The notes under the pieces: model-generated
Told to the model about the DNA's origin: nothing
Database searches by the model: none
Seen by the model: the letters and a program-made list of their open reading frames with translations, nothing else
Source of the DNA: Kordiimonadaceae bacterium
GTDB taxonomy: Bacteria > Pseudomonadota > Alphaproteobacteria > Sphingomonadales > Emcibacteraceae
NCBI GenBank assembly: GCA_018675425.1
Contig: JABGYD010000026.1
Coordinates: 1-64,000 of the forward strand
DNA length: 64,000 bases
Direction of reading: 5' to 3'
Program-made: the position numbers and the translations under genes
Part shown: one piece after another, positions 30,339 through 39,670 of the stretch
Position numbering within the stretch: the first letter of the stretch is position 1
Layout of the letters: every line of letters starts with the position of its first letter

Positions 30339-31187
30339 ATGAATAAAAATATCGCAATTAAAGGCCTTTTGGCTTCAATGATAACATTATTGTTATTTAT
30401 TAATAACGCAAATGCTGCAGGTGATGCAAAGCACCCAGAACGCAACAATTATTCTTCTGCTGGTGTATTTGGTAAATTTGATATTCCATCGATACAGCGT
30501 GGATTCCAAGTTTATGTGGAAGTTTGTGCAGCCTGCCATTCCATGGACCTTGTTGCTTTCAGGGCTCTGGGAGATATAGGCTATAATGAAGATGAAGTTA
30601 AAGCAATAGCAGCTGAGTATGAATATGAAGATCTTCTTGACGAAGATGGAGAGCTTATGTTTCGCACTGGTATTCCAGCTGATTACTTTCCCTCGCCTTT
30701 TATAAATGATAAACAAGCCCGCTCTGCTAACGGTGGTGCGTTACCGCCAGATTTTTCTACTCTTGTTAAGGCCAGAGAACACCTCTCATTTTTCCCGTGG
30801 GCGAGCACTTACGGCGAAGATTATATTGTGGCGCTGATGACAGGATACCAAGAAGAGGTGCCTTCAACCGCACCCGAAGGCTTTGAGCTAGCAAGCGGTC
30901 TTTATTATAATGACTATTATGAGGGTAATGCAATTGCAATGGCCCCTCCATTATTTGATGATATGGTAGAATATGCAGACGGCACACCAGCCACCATGCA
31001 CCAAATGGGGTATGACGTGGCCAACTTTATGTCGTGGGCATCTGACCCAACTATGCAAGAACGTAAAGAAATGGGTCTTGTGGTAATGTTATATATGATA
31101 GTTTTTGTCACTCTTCTCTATTTTACAAATAAACGGATTTGGAGAAAAGTAAAAAAGGGTGAGGATATTGATCCTACTAAACTTTAA
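30339..31187 (+). CDS. petC: Cytochrome c1
   Basis: Signal peptide; VEVCAACHSMDLVAFRALGD (CxxCH); C-terminal TM anchor. Confidence 0.95.
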   Translation: MNKNIAIKGLLASMITLLLFINNANAAGDAKHPERNNYSSAGVFGKFDIPSIQRGFQVYVEVCAACHSMDLVAFRALGDIGYNEDEVKAIAAEYEYEDLLDEDGELMFRTGIPADYFPSPFINDKQARSANGGALPPDFSTLVKAREHLSFFPWASTYGEDYIVALMTGYQEEVPSTAPEGFELASGLYYNDYYEGNAIAMAPPLFDDMVEYADGTPATMHQMGYDVANFMSWASDPTMQERKEMGLVVMLYMIVFVTLLYFTNKRIWRKVKKGEDIDPTKL

Positions 31188-31219
31188 TTATTGTTTTTAA
31201 TTTATATATAGTTTTTAAT

Positions 31220-31250
31220 ATAAGGGCTGCCTTCCAGGTGGCCCTTATTT
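31220..31250 (+). terminator. Intrinsic-terminator-like hairpin after petABC
   Basis: ATAAGGGCTGCC-ttcca-GGTGGCCCTTAT (12 bp with G-U pairs) followed by a T-rich stretch. Confidence 0.7.
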
Positions 31251-31347
31251 AATTTATTGCTTGCTTAAAAGATTTTGGAATCTAAAGGTCTTTTATATAT
31301 GTGTTGATTAATCAACTTATTATTGAGTTAAAAACTTAGGAGTTCTA

Positions 31348-32223
31348 ATGACAAAAGTTTTAGGTATTATAGGAGGCAGTGGCATTTATGAAATTAGTGA
31401 CATTGAACATGGACAGTGGATTAACATAGAAAGCCCCTTTGGTTCCCCTTCGGACGAACTATTTATTGGTGAAGTTGATGGTTTAAAAATAGTTTTTTTA
31501 CCTCGACATGGTAGAGACCATACACATAGTCCTTCTAGTATTAACTATCGTGCTAACATCGATGCGTTAAAAAGGGTGGGGGTTACAGATATAATTAGTA
31601 TAGGTGCATGTGGTAGTCTGAGAAATGAAATAGCACCTGGTGATTTTGTATTAGTTGATCAATTTATTGATAGAACTGTTTCTCGTGAAAAAACTTTTTT
31701 TAACGATGGTGCTGTTGCACACGTTTCAGTTGCAAAGCCAACATGTACAAAGTTAGGGGAAATAGTTTTAAAAGCAAGTCAATGTCTTGATGTAAAAATG
31801 CACAATGGTGGAACCTATCTTGCTATGGAAGGCCCCCAATTTTCAACCCTAGCCGAATCTAATATTTATAGGTCATGGCGTTGCGATATAATAGGTATGA
31901 CTGGTATGCCTGAGGCCAAGTTAGCCAGGGAGGCTGAAATTTGTTATGTTACTGTATCAATGGTAACTGACTTTGATAGTTGGCACCCTGAGCACGGTGA
32001 GGTTGATGTTAAAAAAATAATAAAAGTGCTTGGTGAAAACTCATTAAATGGTTTTAATTTAATAAAAAAAATAATACCCCTTTTAAAAAGCTCTTTAAAC
32101 CGTCATCCTTGTATTCAAGGTTGCGATAAAGCCCTTGAAAATGCATACTTAACTAGAGGAGATCTCTCTATTTCCAATAAAGAAAAACTCTCAGCAGTTG
32201 CCGCGAGAATACTAAGTAGATGA
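31348..32223 (+). CDS. mtnP: S-methyl-5'-thioadenosine phosphorylase
   Basis: LGIIGGSGIYEI; FLPRHGRDHTHSPSSINYRANI; YLAMEGPQFSTLAESNIYRSW; GMTGMPEAKLAREAEICY. Confidence 0.94.
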   Translation: MTKVLGIIGGSGIYEISDIEHGQWINIESPFGSPSDELFIGEVDGLKIVFLPRHGRDHTHSPSSINYRANIDALKRVGVTDIISIGACGSLRNEIAPGDFVLVDQFIDRTVSREKTFFNDGAVAHVSVAKPTCTKLGEIVLKASQCLDVKMHNGGTYLAMEGPQFSTLAESNIYRSWRCDIIGMTGMPEAKLAREAEICYVTVSMVTDFDSWHPEHGEVDVKKIIKVLGENSLNGFNLIKKIIPLLKSSLNRHPCIQGCDKALENAYLTRGDLSISNKEKLSAVAARILSR

Positions 32224-32365
32224 GCTGGTTAAAAATTATATATGGATAATTCCAGACTTTCCAAAAGTTGGTACTTTTATCGCAATTTAATTATTTTATT
32301 TGAAAGATGAAATTAACTTCTCATAACTGATTGGGACTGTTGTTTCGTGGTACAATTATAAAGGA

Positions 32366-32465
32366 ATTAATAGGGTCCCGTGTAAAGAGGCTCGAGGGAG
32401 AGTTGTTTATAATAAACCTCCAAGAACTTGCTGGCACAAATTTATTGGAGGGAAGGGCCCATAAT
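32366..32465 (+). ncRNA. Candidate structured RNA of unknown family between convergent mtnP and ychF
   Basis: GGGTCC (32373-32378) pairs with GGGCCC (32455-32460); CCTCCAA (32417-32423) pairs with TTGGAGG (32445-32451); competing fold GGAG (32397-32400)/CTCC (32418-32421) plus GTTTA/TAAAC; possible -10 TACAAT at 32351. Confidence 0.35.
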
Positions 32466-32499
32466 GTATTTTTACTTACAGAACATTAATTACTTAATT

Positions 32500-33603
32500 T
32501 TAATTTGCAAACCTGAAATGTAATATATCTCCATCAGCTACAACATACTCTTTGCCCTCAAGGCGCATTTTACCCACGTCCTTAACTCCTGCCTCTCCAT
32601 TAAATTCCACAAATTCATCAAAAGATGTAGTTTCTGCGCGAATAAAGCCTGCCTCAAAGTCTGTATGTATCACACCCGCTGCTTGCGGAGCCTTGGTATC
32701 CTGAGTAACAGTCCACGCACGAGCTTCTTTTGGACCAACAGTAAAATAAGTAATTAAGTGAAGGAGGTCATATCCAGCTCTAATCACTCTACCAAGACCT
32801 GTCTCACCTAAACCAAGATCAGCTAAAAACTCCTTTTGTTCATCGGGATCATCGAGTTGTGCAATTTCTTCTTCTAATGATGCGCAAATAAGTACAACCG
32901 TCGCGTTTTCGATAGCGGCTTTTTCTTTAACTCTATTTGTAAGTTCATTACCATTTACTGTATCATCTTCGTTTACATTACAGACGTAAAGGACTGGTTT
33001 TGTAGTGATAAGTTGAAGGTTATCGAGGGTACATTGTTCATCTTCGTCCGCAGCCATAATATTGCGTGCAGGATGGCCATCTTCAAGTATTGCAAGACAA
33101 CGATCAACCATATCTGCAATAACTTTAGCTTCTTTGTCTTGACCTCTAATTCGTCTCTCAAGCCCAGCCTTTCTTTTTTCTAGACTTTCTAAGTCTGATA
33201 ACATTAGTTCCGTTTCAACAGTTTCAGCATCAGAAATGGGGTCGATTACACCTTCCACATGGGTAATGTCATCATCTTCAAAGCATCTAACTACATGGAT
33301 AATAGCATCAACTTCTCGAATATTACCAAGAAATTGGTTGCCAAGGCCTTCACCTTTTGAAGCTCCACGTACAAGCCCAGCTATGTCTACAAAAGATAGT
33401 TGTGTGGGGATTATTTCTTTCGAACCTGCAATACTAGCAAGTTTATTTAGGCGAACGTCAGGTACTGGAACCTGACCTACATTAGGTTCAATAGTGCAAA
33501 ATGGATAATTGGCCGCAGCCGCCTGAGCCGTGTTTGTAAGAGCATTAAAAAGGGTCGACTTCCCCACATTAGGAAGCCCAACAATACCACACTTAAAACC
33601 CAT
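32500..33603 (-). CDS. ychF: Redox-regulated ATPase YchF (Obg-like)
   Basis: CGIVGLPNVGKSTLFNALTNT; AANYPFCTIEPNVGQVPVPD; FVDIAGLVRGASKGEGLGNQFL. Confidence 0.96.
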   Translation of the reverse strand: MGFKCGIVGLPNVGKSTLFNALTNTAQAAAANYPFCTIEPNVGQVPVPDVRLNKLASIAGSKEIIPTQLSFVDIAGLVRGASKGEGLGNQFLGNIREVDAIIHVVRCFEDDDITHVEGVIDPISDAETVETELMLSDLESLEKRKAGLERRIRGQDKEAKVIADMVDRCLAILEDGHPARNIMAADEDEQCTLDNLQLITTKPVLYVCNVNEDDTVNGNELTNRVKEKAAIENATVVLICASLEEEIAQLDDPDEQKEFLADLGLGETGLGRVIRAGYDLLHLITYFTVGPKEARAWTVTQDTKAPQAAGVIHTDFEAGFIRAETTSFDEFVEFNGEAGVKDVGKMRLEGKEYVVADGDILHFRFAN

Positions 33604-34193
33604 TACTTGATTTCCTTTTTCTCATTTGGTTTTAAAAGTAGCCCAATTTCATTTAGAAACAAAACACCATTACCACTAACTAATTTAATAGCTGCTTTTC
33701 CAACAGCACGTAGTAAAGGTTCTAGCCACAATTTATCTTCTTTATAAAAATCACCGAGCACATGCCCAGTTACTTTATTCTTATCTCCCGGATGTCCAAT
33801 ACCAACTCGAATTTTATTGTAATTATTATCAATAAATTGATCAATACTGCGCAAACCATTATGACCAGCATTACCGCCACCAGTTTTAAATTTTATTTTT
33901 CCAACATCAAGGTCTAATTCATCGTAAAATACAAACACATTTTTAGAGGGTATTTTAAAAAAATTTGTTACTTCTGAAACAGATTTTCCAGATAAATTCA
34001 TAAATGTTAGAGGTTTTAGTATAAAGATTTTTTGTGAACCAATTTTACCCTCATAAAGGGCGCCATTAAATTTCATTTTTGGTGCGGGAAAATTATGACG
34101 GAGGATAATCTCATCCACCGTCATAAATCCAATATTATGCCGATTGTTAACGTATTTAATACCAGGATTACCCAGACCGACGAAAAGCAACAT
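33603..34193 (-). CDS. pth: Peptidyl-tRNA hydrolase
   Basis: LFVGLGNPGIKYVNNRHNIGFM; FVFYDELDLDVGKIKFKTGGGNAGHNGLRSI; IRVGIGHPG. Confidence 0.96.
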   Translation of the reverse strand: MLLFVGLGNPGIKYVNNRHNIGFMTVDEIILRHNFPAPKMKFNGALYEGKIGSQKIFILKPLTFMNLSGKSVSEVTNFFKIPSKNVFVFYDELDLDVGKIKFKTGGGNAGHNGLRSIDQFIDNNYNKIRVGIGHPGDKNKVTGHVLGDFYKEDKLWLEPLLRAVGKAAIKLVSGNGVLFLNEIGLLLKPNEKKEIK

Positions 34194-34214
34194 GCATTAT
34201 CCTTTTAATAAGGC

Positions 34215-34886
34215 TTATTTTTCCTCAGGTTTTTGTGAAGTTGCTTCAACTTCTACACTTTGTTCCTCACCATCGCCCTCAACATCATCTGCAGCATCTT
34301 CATCTTCTTCGTCAGATTTTAGTCCGCTTGGTGTTGCTATTGTTGCGATTGTAAAGTCACGATCATCAATTAATGGTGTAACACCTTTTGGAAGTGCCAC
34401 ATCAGAAATATGAATACTGTCACCTAATTCAAGTCCCGTGAGATCAATTTCTATAGCTTCTGGAATATTATTCGCAGGGCAATTAAGTTCAAGTTCATAA
34501 CGCACAGCGTTAATAATACCGCCTTGTTTTAATCCGGGGCATTCTTCTTCATTTAAGAAATTAATTGAAACATTAATTGCGATTATAGCATCTTGCGCTA
34601 AACGAAGAAAGTCAACATGAAGGGGCCAATCAGTAACAGGATGAAATTGTACGTCACGTGGAAGCACCATTTCTTTCTTGCCTTCAACTTCGATATCATA
34701 AGTGGTGCTTAAAAAACCACCTGTGTTCAAAAGTTTCATAATAGAAACATGATCAACAGTAATCATTGTAACATCTTTTTTTGCGCCATATACGACTGCC
34801 GGAATTAGGCCGTCCCTACGTATTGCACGAGAGGACCCCTTACCCGCTTTAGTGCGCATTTCTGCTTTAATAACTGTATTAGCCAT
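34215..34886 (-). CDS. rplY: 50S ribosomal protein L25/general stress protein Ctc
   Basis: MRTKAGKGSSRAIRRDGLIPAVVYG; PLHVDFLRL; acidic C-terminus. Start moved to 34886 (MANTVIKAEMR). Confidence 0.94.
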   Translation of the reverse strand: MANTVIKAEMRTKAGKGSSRAIRRDGLIPAVVYGAKKDVTMITVDHVSIMKLLNTGGFLSTTYDIEVEGKKEMVLPRDVQFHPVTDWPLHVDFLRLAQDAIIAINVSINFLNEEECPGLKQGGIINAVRYELELNCPANNIPEAIEIDLTGLELGDSIHISDVALPKGVTPLIDDRDFTIATIATPSGLKSDEEDEDAADDVEGDGEEQSVEVEATSQKPEEK

Positions 34887-34913
34887 TAGTTTATTCTCCA
34901 TAAATTAAATACA

Positions 34914-35000
34914 TGATATTTACCTCCAGGGGTGCAAATATCAAAGAGGCATACCAGTGATGCGGTATAACCTCTATGAGCAGCGCTTTTAGCGTGTAAC
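34914..35000 (-). promoter_or_regulatory. Structured leader upstream of rplY (two or three stem-loops)
   Basis: TGATATTT (34914-34921)/AAATATCA (34936-34943) perfect 8 bp; GAGG...ATACC/GGTAT...CCTC hairpin at 34946-34974; small CGCT-TTT-AGCG hairpin just before. Confidence 0.4.
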
Positions 35001-35038
35001 TAAAGATTATTCAATGATTATTTTAACTTTTTGTACAA

Positions 35039-35974
35039 TTATGAAAACAATACAGAAACAGAACTTTCTTCGTGTATTCTTCTAATGGCTTTAGCAAAAA
35101 GAGGGGCGATACTTATCTGAATAATTTTTTCACAATTCTTTACCGCTTCAGTTTCACAAATAGAGTCAGTTGTTATTACATGCTCGAGTGGTGAATCATT
35201 TATTCTTTTTATAGCCGGCCCAGAGAAGACACCATGTGAAACATAGGCACTTGTAGATTTCGCACCCTTTTTGATAAGGGTAGCTGCTGCAGTACAAAGT
35301 GTTCCAGCACTGTCCACTATATCATCTACAAAGATGCAATGATAATCCTTAACATCTCCAATAACATTCATTACTTCTGACATGCCGGCTTTTTCCCTTC
35401 GCTTATCGATAATAGCTAGTGGAACATCTATTCTACTGGCATATGCCCTAGCACGAACAACACCGCCGACATCAGGCGACACAACCATCACTTTTTCATA
35501 ATTTTTATATCTATTTTTAATATCATTTACTAAGACTGGGGATGCAAATAAATTATCAGTAGGAATGTCAAAAAAGCCCTGAATTTGACCAGCATGAAGA
35601 TCCATTGTAAGAACTTTATCAGCACCTGCAGTAGTTATAAGATTGGCTACTAATTTAGCCGTAATAGGGGTTCGAGGACCAGGTTTACGATCTTGTCTGG
35701 CATATCCAAAGTATGGAATTACTGCCACTATACGTTGAGCTGAAGCGCGTTTTAATGCGTCAATAACAATAAGAAGTTCCATGACGTTATCGTTTGTTGG
35801 TTTAGCTGTTGGTTGGATTACATAAACATCTTCACCACGGACATTTTCTTGAATTTCAACCCAGATTTCTTGGTCAGAAAATCTCTTAATATTTGCTTTT
35901 GTAAGCTCCATACCAAGATGGGTGGCAATTGATTCTGCCAATGGAATATTACTATTACCTGAAATGATTTTCAT
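35039..35974 (-). CDS. prs: Ribose-phosphate pyrophosphokinase
   Basis: [79 protein letters not shown]. Confidence 0.96.
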   Translation of the reverse strand: MKIISGNSNIPLAESIATHLGMELTKANIKRFSDQEIWVEIQENVRGEDVYVIQPTAKPTNDNVMELLIVIDALKRASAQRIVAVIPYFGYARQDRKPGPRTPITAKLVANLITTAGADKVLTMDLHAGQIQGFFDIPTDNLFASPVLVNDIKNRYKNYEKVMVVSPDVGGVVRARAYASRIDVPLAIIDKRREKAGMSEVMNVIGDVKDYHCIFVDDIVDSAGTLCTAAATLIKKGAKSTSAYVSHGVFSGPAIKRINDSPLEHVITTDSICETEAVKNCEKIIQISIAPLFAKAIRRIHEESSVSVLFS

Positions 35975-36062
35975 CTTCTAAATGTCCCCTGACTAAAATT
36001 TTCAGCATGTTTTTCTTATACAGTTATTTATTAAAAAAGCGAATATGAATTTTGAAAAAATA

Positions 36063-36809
36063 TTAAGTTTGTAAAATTATTGATATTTGACGTCCATAAT
36101 CCTTTTCATTAAGGTGAGTTTTTCTTCTATAACTAAAATAATTGTTTGCTATCGGATACGTATCTATACTTAATGCCTCAATCTTGGTGACCCCATTTTC
36201 AAAAAGTTTATCAAAAAGATAATTTTCAAGATCAAATAAATAATAATTTAATTTTTGGCTTTTTTTAAAATAAGAATCATTCTTTATTATATCATAAAGT
36301 TCAGGACCAACCTCATAACTAAATTTTGAAATACAAGGGCCAATTGCAGCCAATATATCTAATTTGTTTGCTCCAATTTCACACATTTTATTAATAGTGT
36401 TTTCAATTATTCCAGTTTTTGCGCCTCTCCAACCTGCATGCGCAGCCCCTATAATGCCAGCTTTGGGGTCAACAAGAAGTATCGGGGCACAATCCGCTGT
36501 GACCACGGAAAGGGCAATATTTTTTTTATTAGTAACAATAGCATCGGCCTTAATAATACCTTTATCATAATCATATAAATGAACATTATTACTGTGTGTC
36601 TGTTCAACTTCAATAAGCTTAGCCTTAGGATGAAGATTATTTAGGGCAATTATACGATTTTTATAGACATTCACTGGTTTGTCTAAAGATGTAGTACCAC
36701 AATTCAAGCTTCCATATAGTTTACTGGAAACGCCACCCAAGCGATTAAAAAATCCATGGGTAACGGAACTATAATCGCTTAAAAGTTTGGCAGACGTAAA
36801 GTTCTTCAT
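36063..36809 (-). CDS. pgeF: Peptidoglycan editing factor PgeF / YfiH-type purine nucleoside phosphorylase
   Basis: VTHGFFNRLGGVS; VEQTHSNNVHLYD; VTADCAPILLVDPKAGIIGAAHAGWRGAKTGIIENTI; SYEVGPE. Confidence 0.93.
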   Translation of the reverse strand: MKNFTSAKLLSDYSSVTHGFFNRLGGVSSKLYGSLNCGTTSLDKPVNVYKNRIIALNNLHPKAKLIEVEQTHSNNVHLYDYDKGIIKADAIVTNKKNIALSVVTADCAPILLVDPKAGIIGAAHAGWRGAKTGIIENTINKMCEIGANKLDILAAIGPCISKFSYEVGPELYDIIKNDSYFKKSQKLNYYLFDLENYLFDKLFENGVTKIEALSIDTYPIANNYFSYRRKTHLNEKDYGRQISIILQT

Positions 36810-36810
36810 T

Positions 36811-37917
36811 TTAGAAACCTATTACCTCAACACTAGGATCCGAGGTAACCCCAAGCACTTTAAATAATGTTCCCATTTCTTTGGGAGAAATCAACCGGTT
36901 TACACCAGACAATAAATTTTCTATTTGTTCAGGTGTTGCTTTTTTCCTTAATTTATTAACTCGTTCATTTATTCCTAAATCAGTTAGAAATTTTTGCTGA
37001 CTAGTAGTTTCATGTACTTGTAAGCCAATGTTTTTCGCTATATCAGAAATTTTGCGAAAATTTACGTGCGACGATAAGTCTGCAAATCCTGGATGTCTCA
37101 ATAGATCAACATACTTATGTTTTTTAACAGCCTGGAGTGTATCACCAGTAAGATATTCGTTATAGCCATAATCAATAAATAAGGCCGCTCCTGAGTTTTT
37201 CTTTAAGTGTTCACTTATTATAATGGTAAGGCTATCTGCCATTGGAGATACTTCTATTATACTATGAATGGCAGCTTCTTCTAGATGCTTTGGTATCTTA
37301 AAGTTTTGAATTGGAAAAGGCGAAAGCATATATATAAATTCATCCCCCCCTTTTGGATCAAGGTTAACCATGCGTTCATGCCATCCATGGTCACATTTCT
37401 GAAATTGGCGAATGGGAAGAGCATCAAAAAACTCATTGGCAAGAACAAATGTGGATGCATCAATACCTTTTGATGCATCTAGAGCTTCACTTACAGTTTC
37501 ATGCCAAGTTATTTTACCAGTAAAGTTTGATAATGCATATTTTTGAATTTTTATTAATTTTGGTGAAGCCTCAACAAGATGCAATTCAATGTTGTTTTTA
37601 AAACTTGGTAAAATAGAAAGTGCTCTAGTTAGGTCTGATAAAAGGGTTCCGTTTCCTGGACCTAATTCGATTAAATGAACTTTCTGTGGGCAGTCCATCT
37701 TTAGCCAAATATCAGCAAACCATAGCCCTATAAGTTCTCCAAAAAGTTGGCTGATTTCTGGTGAAGTAATAAAATCACCATCATTACCAAATGGGGTTTT
37801 ATTGAGATAATATCCAAACTTAGGGTTTGTAAGTGCTTCAGTCATAAAGGTACTAATTGGAATTGGGCCATTAAATTTAATAAGTTTGACTAGATGAGCT
37901 TTAAGGTCACTCATCAA
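36811..37917 (-). CDS. Class I SAM-dependent methyltransferase, MidA/NDUFAF7 family
   Basis: ISTFMTEALTNPKFGYYLNKTPFGNDGDFITSPEISQLFGELIGLWFADIW; LIELGPGNGTLLSDLTR; FVLANEFFDALPIRQF; IDYGYNEY. Confidence 0.92.
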   Translation of the reverse strand: MMSDLKAHLVKLIKFNGPIPISTFMTEALTNPKFGYYLNKTPFGNDGDFITSPEISQLFGELIGLWFADIWLKMDCPQKVHLIELGPGNGTLLSDLTRALSILPSFKNNIELHLVEASPKLIKIQKYALSNFTGKITWHETVSEALDASKGIDASTFVLANEFFDALPIRQFQKCDHGWHERMVNLDPKGGDEFIYMLSPFPIQNFKIPKHLEEAAIHSIIEVSPMADSLTIIISEHLKKNSGAALFIDYGYNEYLTGDTLQAVKKHKYVDLLRHPGFADLSSHVNFRKISDIAKNIGLQVHETTSQQKFLTDLGINERVNKLRKKATPEQIENLLSGVNRLISPKEMGTLFKVLGVTSDPSVEVIGF

Positions 37918-38729
37918 ATATACTTTTTTACACGGAAAATTAGATATAGCCCAAATAACACCATTGGTAAATTAAGAACCTGACCCATCGTAAGCATATC
38001 AGTATTAAATAAAAAGCCAATATGGCTGTCAGGTTCACGGAACTGTTCAACGAAGGTTCGTGCTAGCGCATACCCAATAATAAATATTCCAGTTATACAA
38101 CCGGCATAATATTTTGCTCTTGTAAAATTATAAAGAACATAGAGCACAATAAAAAGCATTAAACCTTCCAGTGCAGCTTCATAAAGTTGGCTAGGGTGAC
38201 GGGCCTCTATACCGCCATTAGGAAAAACCATCCCAAAATAAGAATCAGTTGTGCGCCCGTATAGTTCGCCATTTATAAAGTTTGCTATACGACCAAGCAT
38301 AAGCCCAATTGGGCTGGCACAGGCAACAATATCAGCAAACTGGAATAGTGGAATTTTATTCTTTTTTGTAAAAATCCATGTGCTAATGCAAACGCCAATA
38401 AACCCTCCATGGAATGACATACCTCCATCCCAAACAGCAAACGCATCACCAATATTATGCAAATAATAATTTGGATTGTAAAAGAAAACATATCCAAGAC
38501 GACCACCGATAATGATGCCCATCATTGCCCAAAATATATAGTCACTTATATGTTCATGTGTACAAGGTGGCTTCTTAGTAGTAATTAGTCTGCCCATATA
38601 AAACCATGCAAATAAAATGCCACCAAGATATGCGAGAGAGTACCAACGAATCGCTAATGGGCCAAATTCAAAAATAATCGGATCAATATTAGGATATGCA
38701 AGAGCAGAAAATAATAAATATTCAGTCAT
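37914..38729 (-). CDS. lgt: Prolipoprotein diacylglyceryl transferase
   Basis: AIRWYSLAYLGGILFAWFYMGRL; DGGMSFHGGFIGV; GRIANFINGELYGR; RHPSQLYEAALEG. Confidence 0.95.
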   Translation of the reverse strand: MTEYLLFSALAYPNIDPIIFEFGPLAIRWYSLAYLGGILFAWFYMGRLITTKKPPCTHEHISDYIFWAMMGIIIGGRLGYVFFYNPNYYLHNIGDAFAVWDGGMSFHGGFIGVCISTWIFTKKNKIPLFQFADIVACASPIGLMLGRIANFINGELYGRTTDSYFGMVFPNGGIEARHPSQLYEAALEGLMLFIVLYVLYNFTRAKYYAGCITGIFIIGYALARTFVEQFREPDSHIGFLFNTDMLTMGQVLNLPMVLFGLYLIFRVKKYI

Positions 38730-38900
38730 AATTACTAACCATTAACTATTGAAAACCAATCAAAACACAGTGCTACAGCGACTAAAGATGTTGTCACATA
38801 TATAATGTAACTTGGCAACTCATAAATGTTTAGTCATAGTGCGCTAAATTGGTGTTATTATTTTTAAATTAAGTCAATAAACTATGGAAGGATTTTGCTA

Positions 38901-39167
38901 ATGCAATCGGACAATAAATTTTTAAGCGACCTCGCTAAACTTGGACAGAGTGCCGCAGGTACTCTTCATGGTGTAAAGTCTGAACTTGAGGGTCAGGTAA
39001 AAGGTCGTCTCGAGAGTACACTTGCTAATATGGATCTTGTTAGAAGAGAAGAATATGAAGTTGTTCGAGAAATGGCAACTGCAGCTCGCGAAGAAAATAA
39101 AAATATTCTGGCACGTCTTGAAAAAATCGAAAAAGAAATAACTAAAATTAAGAAAAAGAAGAAATAA
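38901..39167 (+). CDS. UbiK/BMFP-domain accessory factor family protein
   Basis: Short coiled-coil with EYEVVREMATAAREENKNILARLEKIEKEI; usual neighbour of lgt. Start adjusted to ATG 38901. Confidence 0.78.
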   Translation: MQSDNKFLSDLAKLGQSAAGTLHGVKSELEGQVKGRLESTLANMDLVRREEYEVVREMATAAREENKNILARLEKIEKEITKIKKKKK

Positions 39168-39169
39168 TT

Positions 39170-39670
39170 ATGTTATCGGTTGAAGAATTAAACGATAGTG
39201 TTAACAACCCCCTTGATACCCTTGAAATTCTCATAAGCCAAAATGAATGGCCCTACGAGAGAATGGGTAATGAGGAAATTGTGGCCGCAATAGCCAGTGA
39301 ATGGTGTGATTTTCATATGCGGTACATCTGGCTTAATGATAAGGGTATACTTCAGTTAGCTGGTCAATTGGATGTAAGAATACAAGACAATAAAAGAACT
39401 TCTGTTCTTGAGCTTATAACCCAAATAAATGAACGACTTGATTTAGGGTTTTTTGCAGTTTGGTCGGATGACGAAACTATTATGTTTCGGCATTCAATTC
39501 ATTTTCCCTCAGGTGGTGTTGATATGGTTTCAGTTTGTGAATTGGCTACTCGTTCTATAATTAAAGAAATAAATAGATATTTTCCTGTTTTTCAATTTGT
39601 AATCTGGGCTGGTAAATCACCATCAGATGCAATAGAGGCAGCAATGCTTGAAACTGTTGGTAATGCATAA
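39170..39670 (+). CDS. YbjN domain-containing protein
   Basis: NPLDTLEILISQNEWPYERMGNEEIVAAIASEWCDFHMRYIWLNDKGILQLAGQLDVRI; precedes proC. Confidence 0.82.
   Translation: MLSVEELNDSVNNPLDTLEILISQNEWPYERMGNEEIVAAIASEWCDFHMRYIWLNDKGILQLAGQLDVRIQDNKRTSVLELITQINERLDLGFFAVWSDDETIMFRHSIHFPSGGVDMVSVCELATRSIIKEINRYFPVFQFVIWAGKSPSDAIEAAMLETVGNA

Noticed and set aside
32366-32465. Identification of the structured spacer as SRP (4.5S), 6S, tmRNA or RNase P RNA
   Set aside because: Lacks the conserved SRP GGUCAGGUCCGGAAGGAAGCAGCC apical sequence, the tmRNA and RNase P conserved cores, and is too short for 6S; left as unknown.
34946-34974. Annotating the GAGG...CCTC hairpin simply as the prs terminator
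   Set aside because: Only a short U run follows on the minus strand and a second stem lies between it and rplY, so I left it as part of a candidate leader.
38760-38815. GTTGTCACATATATAATGTAACTTGGCAAC imperfect dyad before the UbiK-like gene
   Set aside because: Imperfect, AT-rich and short; not distinguishable from chance.
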